Positions 37,778 to 46,603 of a stretch of 64,000 bases of DNA are shown here, piece by piece. The position numbers were made by a program, and so were the translations under genes. The notes below the pieces were generated by a model. The model worked only from the letters and a program-made list of their open reading frames with translations. It was not told the origin of the DNA and did no database searches. Each line of letters opens with the position of its first letter. The first letter of the stretch is position 1. Origin of the DNA: Aliiroseovarius lamellibrachiae (GTDB lineage: Bacteria; Pseudomonadota; Alphaproteobacteria; Rhodobacterales; Rhodobacteraceae); the NCBI RefSeq assembly GCF_018599245.1, contig NZ_JAHEVJ010000007.1:204113-268112 (forward strand). Direction: 5' to 3'.

Positions 37778-38206
37778 GTGGAGAACCAATGCCTGACATT
37801 CATGGAACAGTGACTGTTGATCCACAAAGCCCTTATCCAGTCCGTCATCATTCCGTCATCACAGCTTTGCAGATGCATTAGCGAACCCCCCATCCGCAAG
37901 CCGATCATATTTTGGTATCGGATGTTTTCATCGCGCCCAACAAATGTCGAATCGGCTCTCTTGCATTCTGGCCCCCCCCCGCCGCGGACGTTGCGTCAAT
38001 GCAACGTGGATATTTTACTTGTTTCCCCTGTAAACGCGCAGAACATAACGGAAACAATTGAACGATATTCACTATCCTCACGCGAATAATTCATTTGCTT
38101 TGGGGTCGGTCCAAGGGCACTCAATGTCGCAATCGTTCCAGACCGGCGTACCAAAATTGGCGCATGTGTTAAGGGACCAAGAGTTTCAGCCAAGGGAAAG
38201 GCGACC
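37778..38206 (+). other. Long leader of the corrinoid-protein gene, with an inverted repeat
   Basis: 429 nt between the bmt terminator and the corrinoid-protein start. It holds a candidate 30-aa frame (37789-37881), a run of nine C (37972-37980), and at 37988-38007 an inverted repeat ACGTTGC-gtcaat-GCAACGT. I could not fit it to a cobalamin, SAM or SAH riboswitch. Confidence 0.5.
37789..37881 (+). CDS. Candidate leader peptide / small protein (30 aa)
   Basis: ATG 37789 is preceded by GGAGAACCA and read to TAG 37879. The peptide has three His near the C-terminus (VRHHSVITALQMH) and no Cys. It lies 12 bp after the bmt terminator, inside the leader of the corrinoid gene. Only the ribosome-binding site and position support it. 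Confidence 0.25.
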   Translation: MPDIHGTVTVDPQSPYPVRHHSVITALQMH

Positions 38207-38911
38207 ATGTCCGACCAAGAAGACGATATCATCCTGAGCGAACTGAGCGATGAAGAACTTGTTCAACAGATGCATGATGACCTTTATGACGGTCTCAAAG
38301 AAGAGATCGAAGAAGGCGTCGGCATTCTGCTGGAACGTGAATGGACGCCTTACCGCGTTTTGACCGAAGCCCTTGTGGCCGGCATGACCATTGTGGGCGC
38401 TGACTTCCGCGACGGTATTTTGTTTGTGCCAGAGGTGCTTTTGGCCGCAAACGCGATGAAAGGTGGCATGGCCATCTTGAAACCATTGCTGGCCGAAACC
38501 GGCGCGCCCCGTATGGGGAAAATGGTGATTGGAACCGTAAAAGGCGACATCCACGATATCGGCAAAAACCTTGTGTCGATGATGATGGAAGGCGCAGGTT
38601 TCGAAGTGCATGACATGGGCATCAACAACCCTGTTGAGGGCTATTTGGAAGCGCTCGAAAGAGAGCAACCAGACATCCTCGGCATGTCCGCCTTGTTGAC
38701 CACCACCATGCCCTACATGAAGGTTGTGATCGACACACTCATCGAAAAAGGCATCCGCGATGACTATGTGGTCTTGGTTGGTGGCGCCCCGCTGAACGAT
38801 GAGTTTGGCAAAGCGATCGGTGCAGACAGCTATTGTCGTGATGCGGCTGTGGCCGTTGAAACCGCCAAAGAATACATGGCGAAAAAGCACAATCAGCTTG
38901 CTGCTGGCTAA
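38207..38911 (+). CDS. Corrinoid (B12-binding) protein of a split methionine synthase
   Basis: 234-aa protein. An N-terminal helical cap domain (about 1-95; LVQQMHDDLYDGLKEEIEEGVGILLE) is followed by a Rossmann-type B12-binding domain with the histidine motif GTVKGDIHDIGKNLVSMMMEGAGFEVHDMG, and LGMSALLTTTMPYMKVVID and VLVGGAPLNDEF. The His in Asp-x-His-x-x-Gly coordinates cobalt from below. It resembles MtbC/MttC-type corrinoid proteins. Next to the homocysteine methyltransferase gene, it is best read as the cobalamin carrier of the split MetH; methylamine or glycine-betaine metabolism is the alternative. RBS AAGGGAAAGGCGACC-ATG. Confidence 0.92.
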   Translation: MSDQEDDIILSELSDEELVQQMHDDLYDGLKEEIEEGVGILLEREWTPYRVLTEALVAGMTIVGADFRDGILFVPEVLLAANAMKGGMAILKPLLAETGAPRMGKMVIGTVKGDIHDIGKNLVSMMMEGAGFEVHDMGINNPVEGYLEALEREQPDILGMSALLTTTMPYMKVVIDTLIEKGIRDDYVVLVGGAPLNDEFGKAIGADSYCRDAAVAVETAKEYMAKKHNQLAAG

Positions 38912-38936
38912 ACATGTGATGTGAAGAATATGGATC

Positions 38937-38967
38937 AGGCCTCGCTTTTTTGCGGGGCCTTTTCTTT
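38937..38967 (+). terminator. Intrinsic terminator after the corrinoid-protein gene
   Basis: Stem AGGCCTCGC / GCGGGGCCT (one wobble) with a T6 loop and TTTCTTTT after it. Confidence 0.85.
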
Positions 38968-39007
38968 TCCCCTTTTCATTTCATCCGGGGGCCCCCACAT
39001 AGGGGGA

Positions 39008-39193
39008 ATGAGCAAAACACGCTATGCCTTTTTACTGTTGCTGGTCCTCGCCTCAGGGGGGCTGACCGTACTTGTGGCCGGCTTAGCGATCAGCAGCGGC
39101 AAGCTGAACGGGCAAACGGCTATGTCGCTTATGCCTTTGTTGTTGCTTCTATCTGTGGCAGTGAAAGCCCTTCGTCCGGATGGTAAAGACTAA
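39008..39193 (+). CDS. Small two-helix membrane protein (61 aa)
   Basis: Starts at ATG 39008 after AGGGGGA (tight spacing). Two hydrophobic segments (YAFLLLLVLASGGLTVLVAGLAI and AMSLMPLLLLLSVAVKAL) are joined by a short polar turn, and the C-terminus is charged (RPDGKD). Not recognised as a family. It lies between the corrinoid-protein terminator and the DUF1638 gene. The start codon is uncertain. Confidence 0.55.
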   Translation: MSKTRYAFLLLLVLASGGLTVLVAGLAISSGKLNGQTAMSLMPLLLLLSVAVKALRPDGKD

Positions 39194-39302
39194 TTATAAA
39201 CTCGGCACCTGCCCCGGTTTGCTTAGATATTTTCCGTGTTAAGTGTTAACCTGTTCGCACCACCACGCATTATGCCGATCTGCCACCAGACGAGGACCTG
39301 CC

Positions 39303-39950
39303 ATGACCGCTTTTCGCCCGACGGATGAGAATCTAACCCGCGATGGACTTGCGCCAACCGTTGAAAAAGGACAGGTGCTGATTTTGGCCTGCGGGGCTTT
39401 GGCAAATGAAATTATCGCGGTCATTCGCCAAAACAAATGGGATCATATGACCCTGACCTGTTTGCCAGCGATCCTGCACAATACACCAGATCAGATCCCC
39501 GCTGCTGTCGAAGACGCCTTGAAAAAGCACAAAAAAGACTTCGATCAGATCTTTTTGGCCTATGCCGATTGTGGCACCGGAGGAGTATTACAAACCATAT
39601 GCGACGCGCATGGCATTCAGATGATCCAAGGGCCGCATTGCTATTCATTTTTTGAAGGAACTGAGGGGTTTCTTGACCGCGCGGAAGACGAGATAGACAC
39701 CTTCTATCTCACCGATTTCCTTGCGCGTGGCTTTGAAAACTTCGTTATTAAACCGCTGGGTCTGGATCGCCACCCAGAATTGCGTGACATGTATTTCGGC
39801 CACTACACCCGACTTGTCTATCAAGCGCAAACCAACAATCCTGCTCTCGACAAACTGGCACAAGACGCCGCAGACCGGCTTGGATTACGTTACGAACGCA
39901 GGTTTACGGGCTACGGCGATCTGGAAACCGCATTGGCATCAGTGGATTGA
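39303..39950 (+). CDS. DUF1638 domain protein
   Basis: 215-aa cytoplasmic protein with the DUF1638 pattern: VLILACGALANEIIAVIRQN at the N-terminus, LTCLPAILHNTPDQIPAAVEDAL, FLAYADCGTGG (conserved Cys-Gly), GIQMIQGPHCYSFFEG, FYLTDFLARGFENFVIKPLGL. Members often sit near corrinoid-dependent methyltransferase genes, which is also the case here (391 bp after the B12 protein), but no reaction is established. Conserved Cys and His residues hint at metal binding. ATG 39303 follows GAGGACCTGCC; the open frame to 39243 is less likely. Confidence 0.82.
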   Translation: MTAFRPTDENLTRDGLAPTVEKGQVLILACGALANEIIAVIRQNKWDHMTLTCLPAILHNTPDQIPAAVEDALKKHKKDFDQIFLAYADCGTGGVLQTICDAHGIQMIQGPHCYSFFEGTEGFLDRAEDEIDTFYLTDFLARGFENFVIKPLGLDRHPELRDMYFGHYTRLVYQAQTNNPALDKLAQDAADRLGLRYERRFTGYGDLETALASVD

Positions 39951-40047
39951 TGCGTCTCAACTTAAACCTGCATCACCTAACGTTGGCTGAAAACAATGAT
40001 TTCAACGCCTTAGATGATGCCCGCCGCCCTATTGACGCCAAAGCGCA

Positions 40048-40458
40048 TTAGCTCGCCTCAGAGGCCGTTTTTCTGATCCGTTCGACCATCGAACGCACCC
40101 CGTTGGACCGCTGCGCGGAAAGATGTTCGTTTAGCCCAAGCCGCCCCAACTCCGATACAGCATCAACATCAAGGACGTCAGCAACGGGAAGACCGTTATA
40201 AAGCGCCCCAAGAACCGCCACCAATCCGCGCACAATCATCGCGTCGCTATCGCCTTGAAACCGGTAAATCCCTGCCTCAATCATGGGCTGCAACCAAACC
40301 TGGCTCGCACACCCTTCCACCTTGGTCGCAGGCACCTTCAGCGCGTCATCCAATGGCGCCATGGCTTTGCCCATGTCGATCACCATGGCGTAACGATCTT
40401 CCCAATCGTCCAGAAATTCAAAATCTTCGACAATCTCTTCAAATGCTGCGCTGGCCAT
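40048..40458 (-). CDS. sufE: SufE-family Fe-S cluster assembly protein
   Basis: 136-aa SufE: FEEIVEDFEFLDDWEDRYAMVIDMGKAMAPL, then KVEGCASQVWLQP with the sulfur-accepting Cys, and LVAVLGALYNGLPVADVLDVD. SufE takes persulfide sulfur from the desulfurase SufS for Fe-S assembly. ATG 40458 is preceded by GGAGGGCAGG; the open frame starts at 40470. No other suf genes are nearby, which is common for this stand-alone copy. Confidence 0.92.
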   Translation of the reverse strand: MASAAFEEIVEDFEFLDDWEDRYAMVIDMGKAMAPLDDALKVPATKVEGCASQVWLQPMIEAGIYRFQGDSDAMIVRGLVAVLGALYNGLPVADVLDVDAVSELGRLGLNEHLSAQRSNGVRSMVERIRKTASEAS

Positions 40459-40580
40459 CCTGCCCTCCATTGCTTCTTTTCACCTAAGGAGATCGGCTGA
40501 AAAGGTCCAGCCCTGCAATGGCTCTCTTTTCAAAAGCCGCGTCATGCGCTAACCCTTTGAGCAGAACCAAAGGAGCCCCT

Positions 40581-41051
40581 ATGCGTATCCGAATTCTTGC
40601 TGTCTCTGCCATGTGCCTTGGTCTTACCGCTTGCGGCGGTGGCACCAATTTGAATCCACTGTCCTGGTTTCAACGCTCAGGCCCCAAAGATGTGGCCCTG
40701 ATTCCCGCGGGCGGGTTTCTTGACGCACAGGATCAACGGCTTTTGGTGGCCGAAGTTGTCGAAATGAAAGTCCTGCAGGCGTCGGGTGGCGTGATCATTC
40801 GCGCCAAAGGTCTGCCGCCACGTTTGGGGTACTGGGATGCAGAACTTGTATCAAACAGCCTTGAAACGCCAGAAAAGGGCGTGCTGACCTATGAGTTCCG
40901 CATTTCCGAACCGCCCTATCACACCAATACCGGACGCGCCAAACAACGCGAAGTCTTTGTGGGGCATTTTGTGTCGAACGCGAAATTACGCAATGCCACC
41001 AGCATTCGCGTTCTGGGCACCGGCAACAGCCGTTCGATGCGCGTCAAATAG
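40581..41051 (+). CDS. Putative outer-membrane lipoprotein
   Basis: 156-aa protein with a lipoprotein signal: MRIRILAVSAMCLGLTACGG, lipobox LTAC with the acylated Cys at residue 17. The mature part has a beta-strand pattern (LLVAEVVEMKVLQASGGVIIRAKGLPPRLGYWDAELV; VLTYEFRISEPP). No enzyme motif is seen. RBS AAAGGAGCCCCT-ATG. Conserved proteins of this shape occur in Rhodobacteraceae, with unknown role. Divergent from sufE, convergent with rnd. Confidence 0.75.
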   Translation: MRIRILAVSAMCLGLTACGGGTNLNPLSWFQRSGPKDVALIPAGGFLDAQDQRLLVAEVVEMKVLQASGGVIIRAKGLPPRLGYWDAELVSNSLETPEKGVLTYEFRISEPPYHTNTGRAKQREVFVGHFVSNAKLRNATSIRVLGTGNSRSMRVK

Positions 41052-41086
41052 CGAAAACAGCGGGGTTAACCCGCTGCTTTTGTGCA

Positions 41087-42247
41087 TTAAACTTCGAACA
41101 CCTCGACCCGCTGACCTTTTGCGGCCAAAGCAAGCTTGCCTTCGCACAGGCGCACCGCATCATCACCAAACACCTCAGCGCGCCATCCAGACAGGGCCTG
41201 AACATTGCGCTTTCCAGCCGCCAGTGCATCCAGATCTGCCGCAGATGCAATAAGCTTCTGCGCCACTTTTTCCTGCTCACACCGGGCCTTAAGCAACACG
41301 CGCAGCAAATCCGCCAAGGCAGGATTGACCTGTAGCTTTTCTTTGTTTTGATCCGAGACCTTTGGAAGCGCGTCCTGATTGCAAGCCAAACCGTCAGCGA
41401 CGGCTTTAAGAATACCCTCCGCAATATCGCCCCTGCGCGCTTCACGCAAAAGCAGGCGCGAGCGACCAAGCTCTTGAATATTTTTCGGTTTGGTTGACGC
41501 AAGCTCCAGCAAGGCATCGTCTTTCATCACCCGGTTACGCGGAATATTTCGAGATTGCGCATAGATTTCACGAAACTTTGCCAGCTCTCGTACAATTCCA
41601 AGAAAACGCCCGGAATTGGTGCGTGTTTTCACCCGTTTCCAAGCCTCTGGCGGGTCAATTGTATAGGTGTCAGGATGGGTCAATACGCGGAGCTCTTGCT
41701 CCACCCAGTCAGCCCTGCCCGTCTTGTTCAGCTCTGCCGCCAACCATTCGTAAATGCCCCGAAGATGGGTCACATCCCCAATTGCATAGGTTTTTTGCGC
41801 ATCGGTCAAAGGACGACGCGACCAATCGGTGAAACGGCTAGATTTGTCCAATTGCTCCTTGGCAATTTTGCGCACCAGCGTCTCATAACCAACTTGATCG
41901 CCAAACCCGCACACCATGGCCGCAACCTGCGTGTCAAAGAGCGGTTTGGGAAACACGCCGGCTTCGACAAAAAAGATTTCAAGATCCTGACGGGCGGCGT
42001 GGAACACTTTTACAACATCTTCGTTGCGAAAAAGCTCATACATCGGCTCCAACGACAGACCCTCAACCAAAGGATCGACCAGAACCGCGTCTTCTTCGGC
42101 CTTTCCCGGAACCGCCATTTGAACAAGGCACAGCTTGGAATAATAGGTGCGTTCGCGCAGGAATTCCGTGTCCACCGTGACATAGGGATGTTTGGCGGCG
42201 CGCGCGCAAAATTCAGCAAGCGCTTCGGTGGTCGTAATGGTAATCAT
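41087..42247 (-). CDS. rnd: Ribonuclease D
   Basis: 386-aa 3'-5' exoribonuclease. The DEDD nuclease domain has YVTVDTEFLRERTYYSKLCLVQ (Asp-x-Glu), KVFHAARQDLEIF (second Asp) and KTYAIGDVTHLRGIYEWL (Tyr and last Asp). One HRDC domain follows (about 210-290; FREIYAQSRNIPRNRVMKDDALLELA) and a second, weaker one near the C-terminus. It trims tRNA 3' ends. Length is normal. The RBS is AGGATACTGAA-ATG. Convergent with the lipoprotein gene. Confidence 0.94.
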   Translation of the reverse strand: MITITTTEALAEFCARAAKHPYVTVDTEFLRERTYYSKLCLVQMAVPGKAEEDAVLVDPLVEGLSLEPMYELFRNEDVVKVFHAARQDLEIFFVEAGVFPKPLFDTQVAAMVCGFGDQVGYETLVRKIAKEQLDKSSRFTDWSRRPLTDAQKTYAIGDVTHLRGIYEWLAAELNKTGRADWVEQELRVLTHPDTYTIDPPEAWKRVKTRTNSGRFLGIVRELAKFREIYAQSRNIPRNRVMKDDALLELASTKPKNIQELGRSRLLLREARRGDIAEGILKAVADGLACNQDALPKVSDQNKEKLQVNPALADLLRVLLKARCEQEKVAQKLIASAADLDALAAGKRNVQALSGWRAEVFGDDAVRLCEGKLALAAKGQRVEVFEV

Positions 42248-42356
42248 TTCAGTATCCTGATCGAGTGGCCCATTGGCGTTCGGGGCGGCGTTCGGGCAGG
42301 TTTACGGCGAAATTGCCCGAAAGAAAAGCCTTGTGGAAAAACGGGGTCCGTGGCGC

Positions 42357-42971
42357 TCACCCAAAGAACACAGGCGTCTTGTCACCTTGCGCAAATCGAC
42401 GCAAAACGGCGGGGTAAAGCAGGTGTTCCTGAACCAAAACGCGCGCGGCCAGATCGTCAGCGGTATCGCCTTGCAACACCGGCACACGGGCTTGCCCCAA
42501 AATAGGCCCACCATCCAGTTCAGCCGTCACCTCGTGCACGGAACATCCGGCTTGGACATCGCCCGCATCTATTGCGCGTTGATGTGTGTGCAGCCCTTTG
42601 TACTTGGGCAGCAACGAGGGGTGGATGTTCAAACATTTCCCAGCCCAATGCCCCGTGAACCCTTCGGTCAGGATCCGCATGAACCCGGCAAGACAGATGA
42701 TATCAGGGGTTGCCGCCTCAAGACGTGCGGTTACGGCCGCCTCGAACCCCGGACGATCACCTTTGTAATCGCGGTGATCCACAACCGCGGTCTCAATGCC
42801 AAGGTCGGCCGCTTTCGCGAGGCCACCCGCGTCTGGAATATTCGACAACACAAGGCACGGGCGCGCGGGGTGGTCACCGATCATCGAGTTGACCAGCGTG
42901 ACCATGTTAGAACCGCCCCCGGAAATCAGGATGGCGACCCGCTTATGCGACCCTGCCCCGTCTTTTGTCAC
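42357..42971 (-). CDS. purN: Phosphoribosylglycinamide formyltransferase
   Basis: 204-aa GAR transformylase. Features: [83 protein letters not shown] in several family blocks (catalytic Asn and His in NIHPSLLP; Asp in AELDGGPI). It uses 10-formyl-THF in the third purine step. The GTG start at 42971 overlaps the purM stop (GTGA), so translation is coupled. Confidence 0.95.
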   Translation of the reverse strand: MTKDGAGSHKRVAILISGGGSNMVTLVNSMIGDHPARPCLVLSNIPDAGGLAKAADLGIETAVVDHRDYKGDRPGFEAAVTARLEAATPDIICLAGFMRILTEGFTGHWAGKCLNIHPSLLPKYKGLHTHQRAIDAGDVQAGCSVHEVTAELDGGPILGQARVPVLQGDTADDLAARVLVQEHLLYPAVLRRFAQGDKTPVFFG

Positions 42972-44017
42972 AGAAGCGACCCTAGGTATTTTACACCTTC
43001 GCCGGTTTGGATAATGCCCAGCTGGCTGACGGTTTCGCCGGCGTCGGTCAGCAGTTTGATGATGTTTTTCACCTGTTTGCTGTCGACAACCATGATCATG
43101 CCGATGCCAGAGTTAAAGGTTTTAAGCAGTTCCGCTTCGCTCATCTGGCCGGTTTCAGCCAACCATTTAAAGACAGGTGGCAGATCCCACGCATCCAGAT
43201 CAACCACGGCGCCAAGGGTGTTTGGCAGCACACGCGGCAGGTTCTCGGTCAGGCCACCACCGGTGATATGGGCCAGGGCGTGAACGCCACCGGCGTTGAT
43301 CGCCTCAAGAACTTGGGTGACATAAAGACGTGTGGGCGCCAAAAGCGCCTCGCCCAAGGTGATGCTACCATCCCAAGGGCAATCCGCATCCCAACCAAGA
43401 CCAGAGACTTCGACCAGTTTACGCACCAAAGAATACCCGTTGGAATGTACCCCGTCCGAGGCCAGCCCCAGCAGAACGTCACCCGGACGCACACCGCGCG
43501 GCAACACTTCGCCGCGTTCCAGCGCACCGACCGCAAAGCCTGCAAGATCAAAGTCACCGTCGTCATACATGCCCGGCATTTCGGCCGTTTCCCCGCCAAC
43601 CAAGGCACAGCGTGACAGTTCACAGCCTTTGGCAATGCCTTCGATGATCCGCGCCGCTTTGTCTGTTTCCAGACGCCCCGTTGCAAAGTAATCGAGGAAG
43701 AAAAGAGGTTCCGCCCCTTGGCACACAAGGTCATTCACGCACATCGCCACAAGATCGATCCCGATGGTGTCCACATTGCCCGTGTCAATTGCGATGCGCA
43801 GCTTGGTGCCCACCCCATCTGTGGCTGACACCAGAACCGGGTCTTTGAACCCTGCGCCCTTAAGGTCAAACAGCGCGCCAAAGCCGCCCAGACCCGCCAT
43901 CACACCCGGACGATTGGTCCGTTTGGCGGCCGGTTTGATCCGCTCCACCAGCGCGTTGCCTGCGTCAATATCTACACCTGCATCCGCATAGGTGATGCCC
44001 TTAGACTGATCGCTCAT
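42968..44017 (-). CDS. purM: Phosphoribosylformylglycinamidine cyclo-ligase
   Basis: 349-aa AIR synthetase. Features: [20 protein letters not shown] at the N-terminus, [76 protein letters not shown] and [17 protein letters not shown]. It closes the imidazole ring in the fifth purine step. Operon with purN. Standard length, nothing unusual. Confidence 0.97.
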   Translation of the reverse strand: MSDQSKGITYADAGVDIDAGNALVERIKPAAKRTNRPGVMAGLGGFGALFDLKGAGFKDPVLVSATDGVGTKLRIAIDTGNVDTIGIDLVAMCVNDLVCQGAEPLFFLDYFATGRLETDKAARIIEGIAKGCELSRCALVGGETAEMPGMYDDGDFDLAGFAVGALERGEVLPRGVRPGDVLLGLASDGVHSNGYSLVRKLVEVSGLGWDADCPWDGSITLGEALLAPTRLYVTQVLEAINAGGVHALAHITGGGLTENLPRVLPNTLGAVVDLDAWDLPPVFKWLAETGQMSEAELLKTFNSGIGMIMVVDSKQVKNIIKLLTDAGETVSQLGIIQTGEGVKYLGSLL

Positions 44018-44132
44018 GTCGACCCCCGATAATCCAAAGCTGCGTTTTCACGCCACGAGGTAACTTAGTGCGCGCAAAGAGTCTACGCCCAGCTTGACGC
44101 GGGCCAAAAGTTTGATACCTAGGGGGCACGGT

Positions 44133-44209
44133 GGGCCTGTAGCTCAACTGGTTAGAGCAGAGCGCTCATAACGCTTTGGTTGCGGGTTCAAGTCCTGCCG
44201 GGCCTACCA
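44133..44209 (+). tRNA. tRNA with anticodon CAT (elongator Met, or Ile2 if lysidine-modified)
   Basis: 77-nt tRNA with encoded CCA. Acceptor GGGCCTG pairs with CGGGCCT (G1-T72 and T6-G67 wobbles); the anticodon loop is CTCATAA; the T-arm is GCGGGTTCAAGTCCTGC. It lacks the three G-C pairs of an initiator anticodon stem. I cannot separate elongator Met from Ile2 by eye. Confidence 0.9.
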
Positions 44210-44273
44210 ATTCCCCACCGACATCCCTGCCCCAAGGCACTGACCTGTAAGGTTTTATGCGCCGGATAAGGCG

Positions 44274-45047
44274 TTATGACGCATAATTGCTGCCTTCATC
44301 ATCCAAGAGCGCCTTAAGCTCGGACAAGTGGCGTTCGGATTGATCGGGATAATCCTCTAGTTCTTGCGCCGTTTTCTCTGCAATCTCGTCACTAAGAATT
44401 CGAAGTTTTTGCCCCGTTTGCAGCGCACGGATATAGGTTTCTGCCGCACGCTCAAAATAATAAAGCCGATTGAACGTGTCCGCGACGCTTGATCCGATCA
44501 CCAACACGCCGTGATTGCCCATGATCATCGTTTTGACTTTGGGATCTGTGAGCATTGATGCACAGCGCGCGCCTTCGCTTTCAAAGGCAAGTCCTCCGTA
44601 CCCGTCATCAATCACAAATCGGTTGAAAAACGTGGCTGAGTTCTGATCGATCGGCGGCAAAGAACTGTCCGCCAATGACGCAAGCACCGTGGCATGAATG
44701 GAATGCACATGCATCACACAGCGCGCGTGCGGACACAGACGGTGGATTGACCCATGCAACCCCCAAGCCGTTGGATCCGGGGCGCCCGGGCGGCCCATCG
44801 TGGTCTGATCATCTGCATCCAAAAGCAATAGGTCAGAGGCTTTGATGCGCGAGAAATGCATCTGGTTTGGGTTCATCAGAAACTGACTGCCCGCCTCATT
44901 CACCGCCAATGAAAAGTGGTTTGCCACCGCTTCGTGCATGTTCAGCCGAGCGGTCCAACGAAAAGCCGCAGCCATATCCACACGCTGCTGCCAATGGTCA
45001 AGATTGGCGCCCATGTCGGATGTCATTTCCAGATGTGTCTTGTTCAT
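44274..45047 (-). CDS. Class II aldolase/adducin family protein
   Basis: 257-aa zinc aldolase-fold protein. It shows NHFSLAVNEAGSQFLMNP at the N-terminus, HGSIHRLCPHARCVMHVHSIHATVLASL with the His-x-His metal ligands, and MIMGNHGVLVIGSSVADTFNRLYYFERAAETYIRAL with the third His. Members act on sugar phosphates or related hydroxy compounds (fuculose-phosphate aldolase type); some have lost catalysis. The substrate is unknown. RBS AGGAGACAGCTC-ATG. It stands alone, 65 bp past the tRNA gene on the opposite strand. Confidence 0.86.
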   Translation of the reverse strand: MNKTHLEMTSDMGANLDHWQQRVDMAAAFRWTARLNMHEAVANHFSLAVNEAGSQFLMNPNQMHFSRIKASDLLLLDADDQTTMGRPGAPDPTAWGLHGSIHRLCPHARCVMHVHSIHATVLASLADSSLPPIDQNSATFFNRFVIDDGYGGLAFESEGARCASMLTDPKVKTMIMGNHGVLVIGSSVADTFNRLYYFERAAETYIRALQTGQKLRILSDEIAEKTAQELEDYPDQSERHLSELKALLDDEGSNYAS

Positions 45048-45131
45048 GAGCTGTCTCCTGTTTTGTTCAACTTAGCGGGAGTGGCCAGCCCAATTCAGTT
45101 CAATAATCACATTATTCCGCCCAAAACCGAC

Positions 45132-46445
45132 CTAAAGCGGTATGACCAACTCGGCCTTTAACCCACCAAGGGTCTCGCTGTCCCCCAACCGCAAATGCCC
45201 GCCATGGCTGCGTGCAATGTCGCTTGCGATGGCCAGGCCAAGCCCCACACCAGAGCCGTTGTTTTGATTGCGCGCGGCATCCAAGCGGGCAAATGGCTTA
45301 AGCGCCAACGAGCGATCTGAAACAGGAATGCCGGGCCCATCATCTTCAACGACAAAACGCAAATCGCCCCGCCCCTGCAAAACCGACAGCATCACATTTT
45401 TCCCATAACGCGTTGCGTTTCCAGTAAGATTTTCAAGAGCACGCTCGATGGGGATCCGGCGAAGCGACATCAGCTCGGTCGCCTGTAATGCGCCAAGCTG
45501 CACCTCTTGCCCCGCACGCCGACATTTATCAACAATGTCTCGGGCCAATTCGTTTGGATCCAATATTTCTGTCGGATCATCAAGAGCTTCCGCGCGCGCG
45601 AAATTCAAAAAAGTGTCCACCAAACGGGCCATGTCATCGACGTCACGCTCCAACTCACCGCGCGTTTCATCCTCGATCATCGACAACCCAAGTTTTAAGC
45701 GGGTCAAAGGCGTTCGAAGATCGTGACTGATTCCTGACAGCATCAACGTCCGTTGTTCGATTTGCCGTTCGATCCGCCCCCGCATGTCTAAAAACGCTTT
45801 GCCGGCCGCACGCACTTCGGTCGCCCCGGCAAGTTTATAGGGCACCACCTGCCCTTTACCAAAGGCTTCGGCCGCGCGCGCCAAACGGCGGATAGGACGT
45901 AATTGGTTGCGCAAAAACAGATATGCAATCACGGTCATTAACAGCCCCGTACCGACCATCAGCACCAACAACTGATGTGGGTTCGTTGCGGACACGCGTT
46001 CGCGCGATAAGGAAACACGCATCGGGCCATGGCGTGTGTCAAATCCAATAATCACCTGCGATGGCTCAGTGCGCAGATCTACAGCGCTAATATTCATCAC
46101 GCCCTCTTCCAATTGCTGCTCCACCAAATGCCCGGTTAAATCGGTAAATTTGATCGATTTTTCAACCGGATCCGACGGCAATTGAATGTCCAATGCCAAG
46201 GGGACAATCAGGGGTGAAATTGCGGCCTGTGCAAGGTCAACTGTTGGCGCGTCATTCACAAGACGCGTCACATACTCCAGCTCGACCACCACGGCATGGG
46301 TCATCTGTACAGTGATCCTGTTGAAATGCCGCTGTATGAACACAACCGAAACGACAAGCTGCAGTGCCACAATTGGTAAGATCAGAATCAGCGCCGCCCG
46401 GCCATAAAGACCCCGCGGCATGAATTGTTTAAGCCATAAGAACAT
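45132..46445 (-). CDS. Sensor histidine kinase, EnvZ-like
   Basis: 437-aa membrane kinase. Two helices flank a periplasmic domain (about 15-35: ALILILPIVALQLVVSVVFI; about 160-180: LLVLMVGTGLLMTVIAYLFL). They are followed by HAMP, then HisKA with SGISHDLRTPLTRLKLGLSM (phospho-His) and HATPase with NLTGNATRYG, VEDDGPGIP and GVGLGLAIASDIARSHGG. The layout and motifs are EnvZ-like, so an OmpR-type partner would be expected, but no response regulator is next to it. ATG 46445 is preferred over TTG 46451. Divergent from the MBL-fold gene. Confidence 0.88.
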   Translation of the reverse strand: MFLWLKQFMPRGLYGRAALILILPIVALQLVVSVVFIQRHFNRITVQMTHAVVVELEYVTRLVNDAPTVDLAQAAISPLIVPLALDIQLPSDPVEKSIKFTDLTGHLVEQQLEEGVMNISAVDLRTEPSQVIIGFDTRHGPMRVSLSRERVSATNPHQLLVLMVGTGLLMTVIAYLFLRNQLRPIRRLARAAEAFGKGQVVPYKLAGATEVRAAGKAFLDMRGRIERQIEQRTLMLSGISHDLRTPLTRLKLGLSMIEDETRGELERDVDDMARLVDTFLNFARAEALDDPTEILDPNELARDIVDKCRRAGQEVQLGALQATELMSLRRIPIERALENLTGNATRYGKNVMLSVLQGRGDLRFVVEDDGPGIPVSDRSLALKPFARLDAARNQNNGSGVGLGLAIASDIARSHGGHLRLGDSETLGGLKAELVIPL

Positions 46446-46603
46446 TCCCAAACCCTAATGCCACACAGCGCCCCCTGCAACGAGGGATGATGCAATCTCC
46501 ACCGAAGCCGCCCCGGCGGGGGGGACGGCCAGGTCGGGACGTTGCGTTCAGCTTGCCAAACACCACAAACCCCGCCCTTATGAACGAAAACGAAAGGCGC
46601 GCC

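Noticed and set aside
37972..37980. C9 run in the corrinoid leader as a phase-variation tract
   Set aside because: It does not lie in a reading frame and is not placed between -35 and -10 elements I can recognise.
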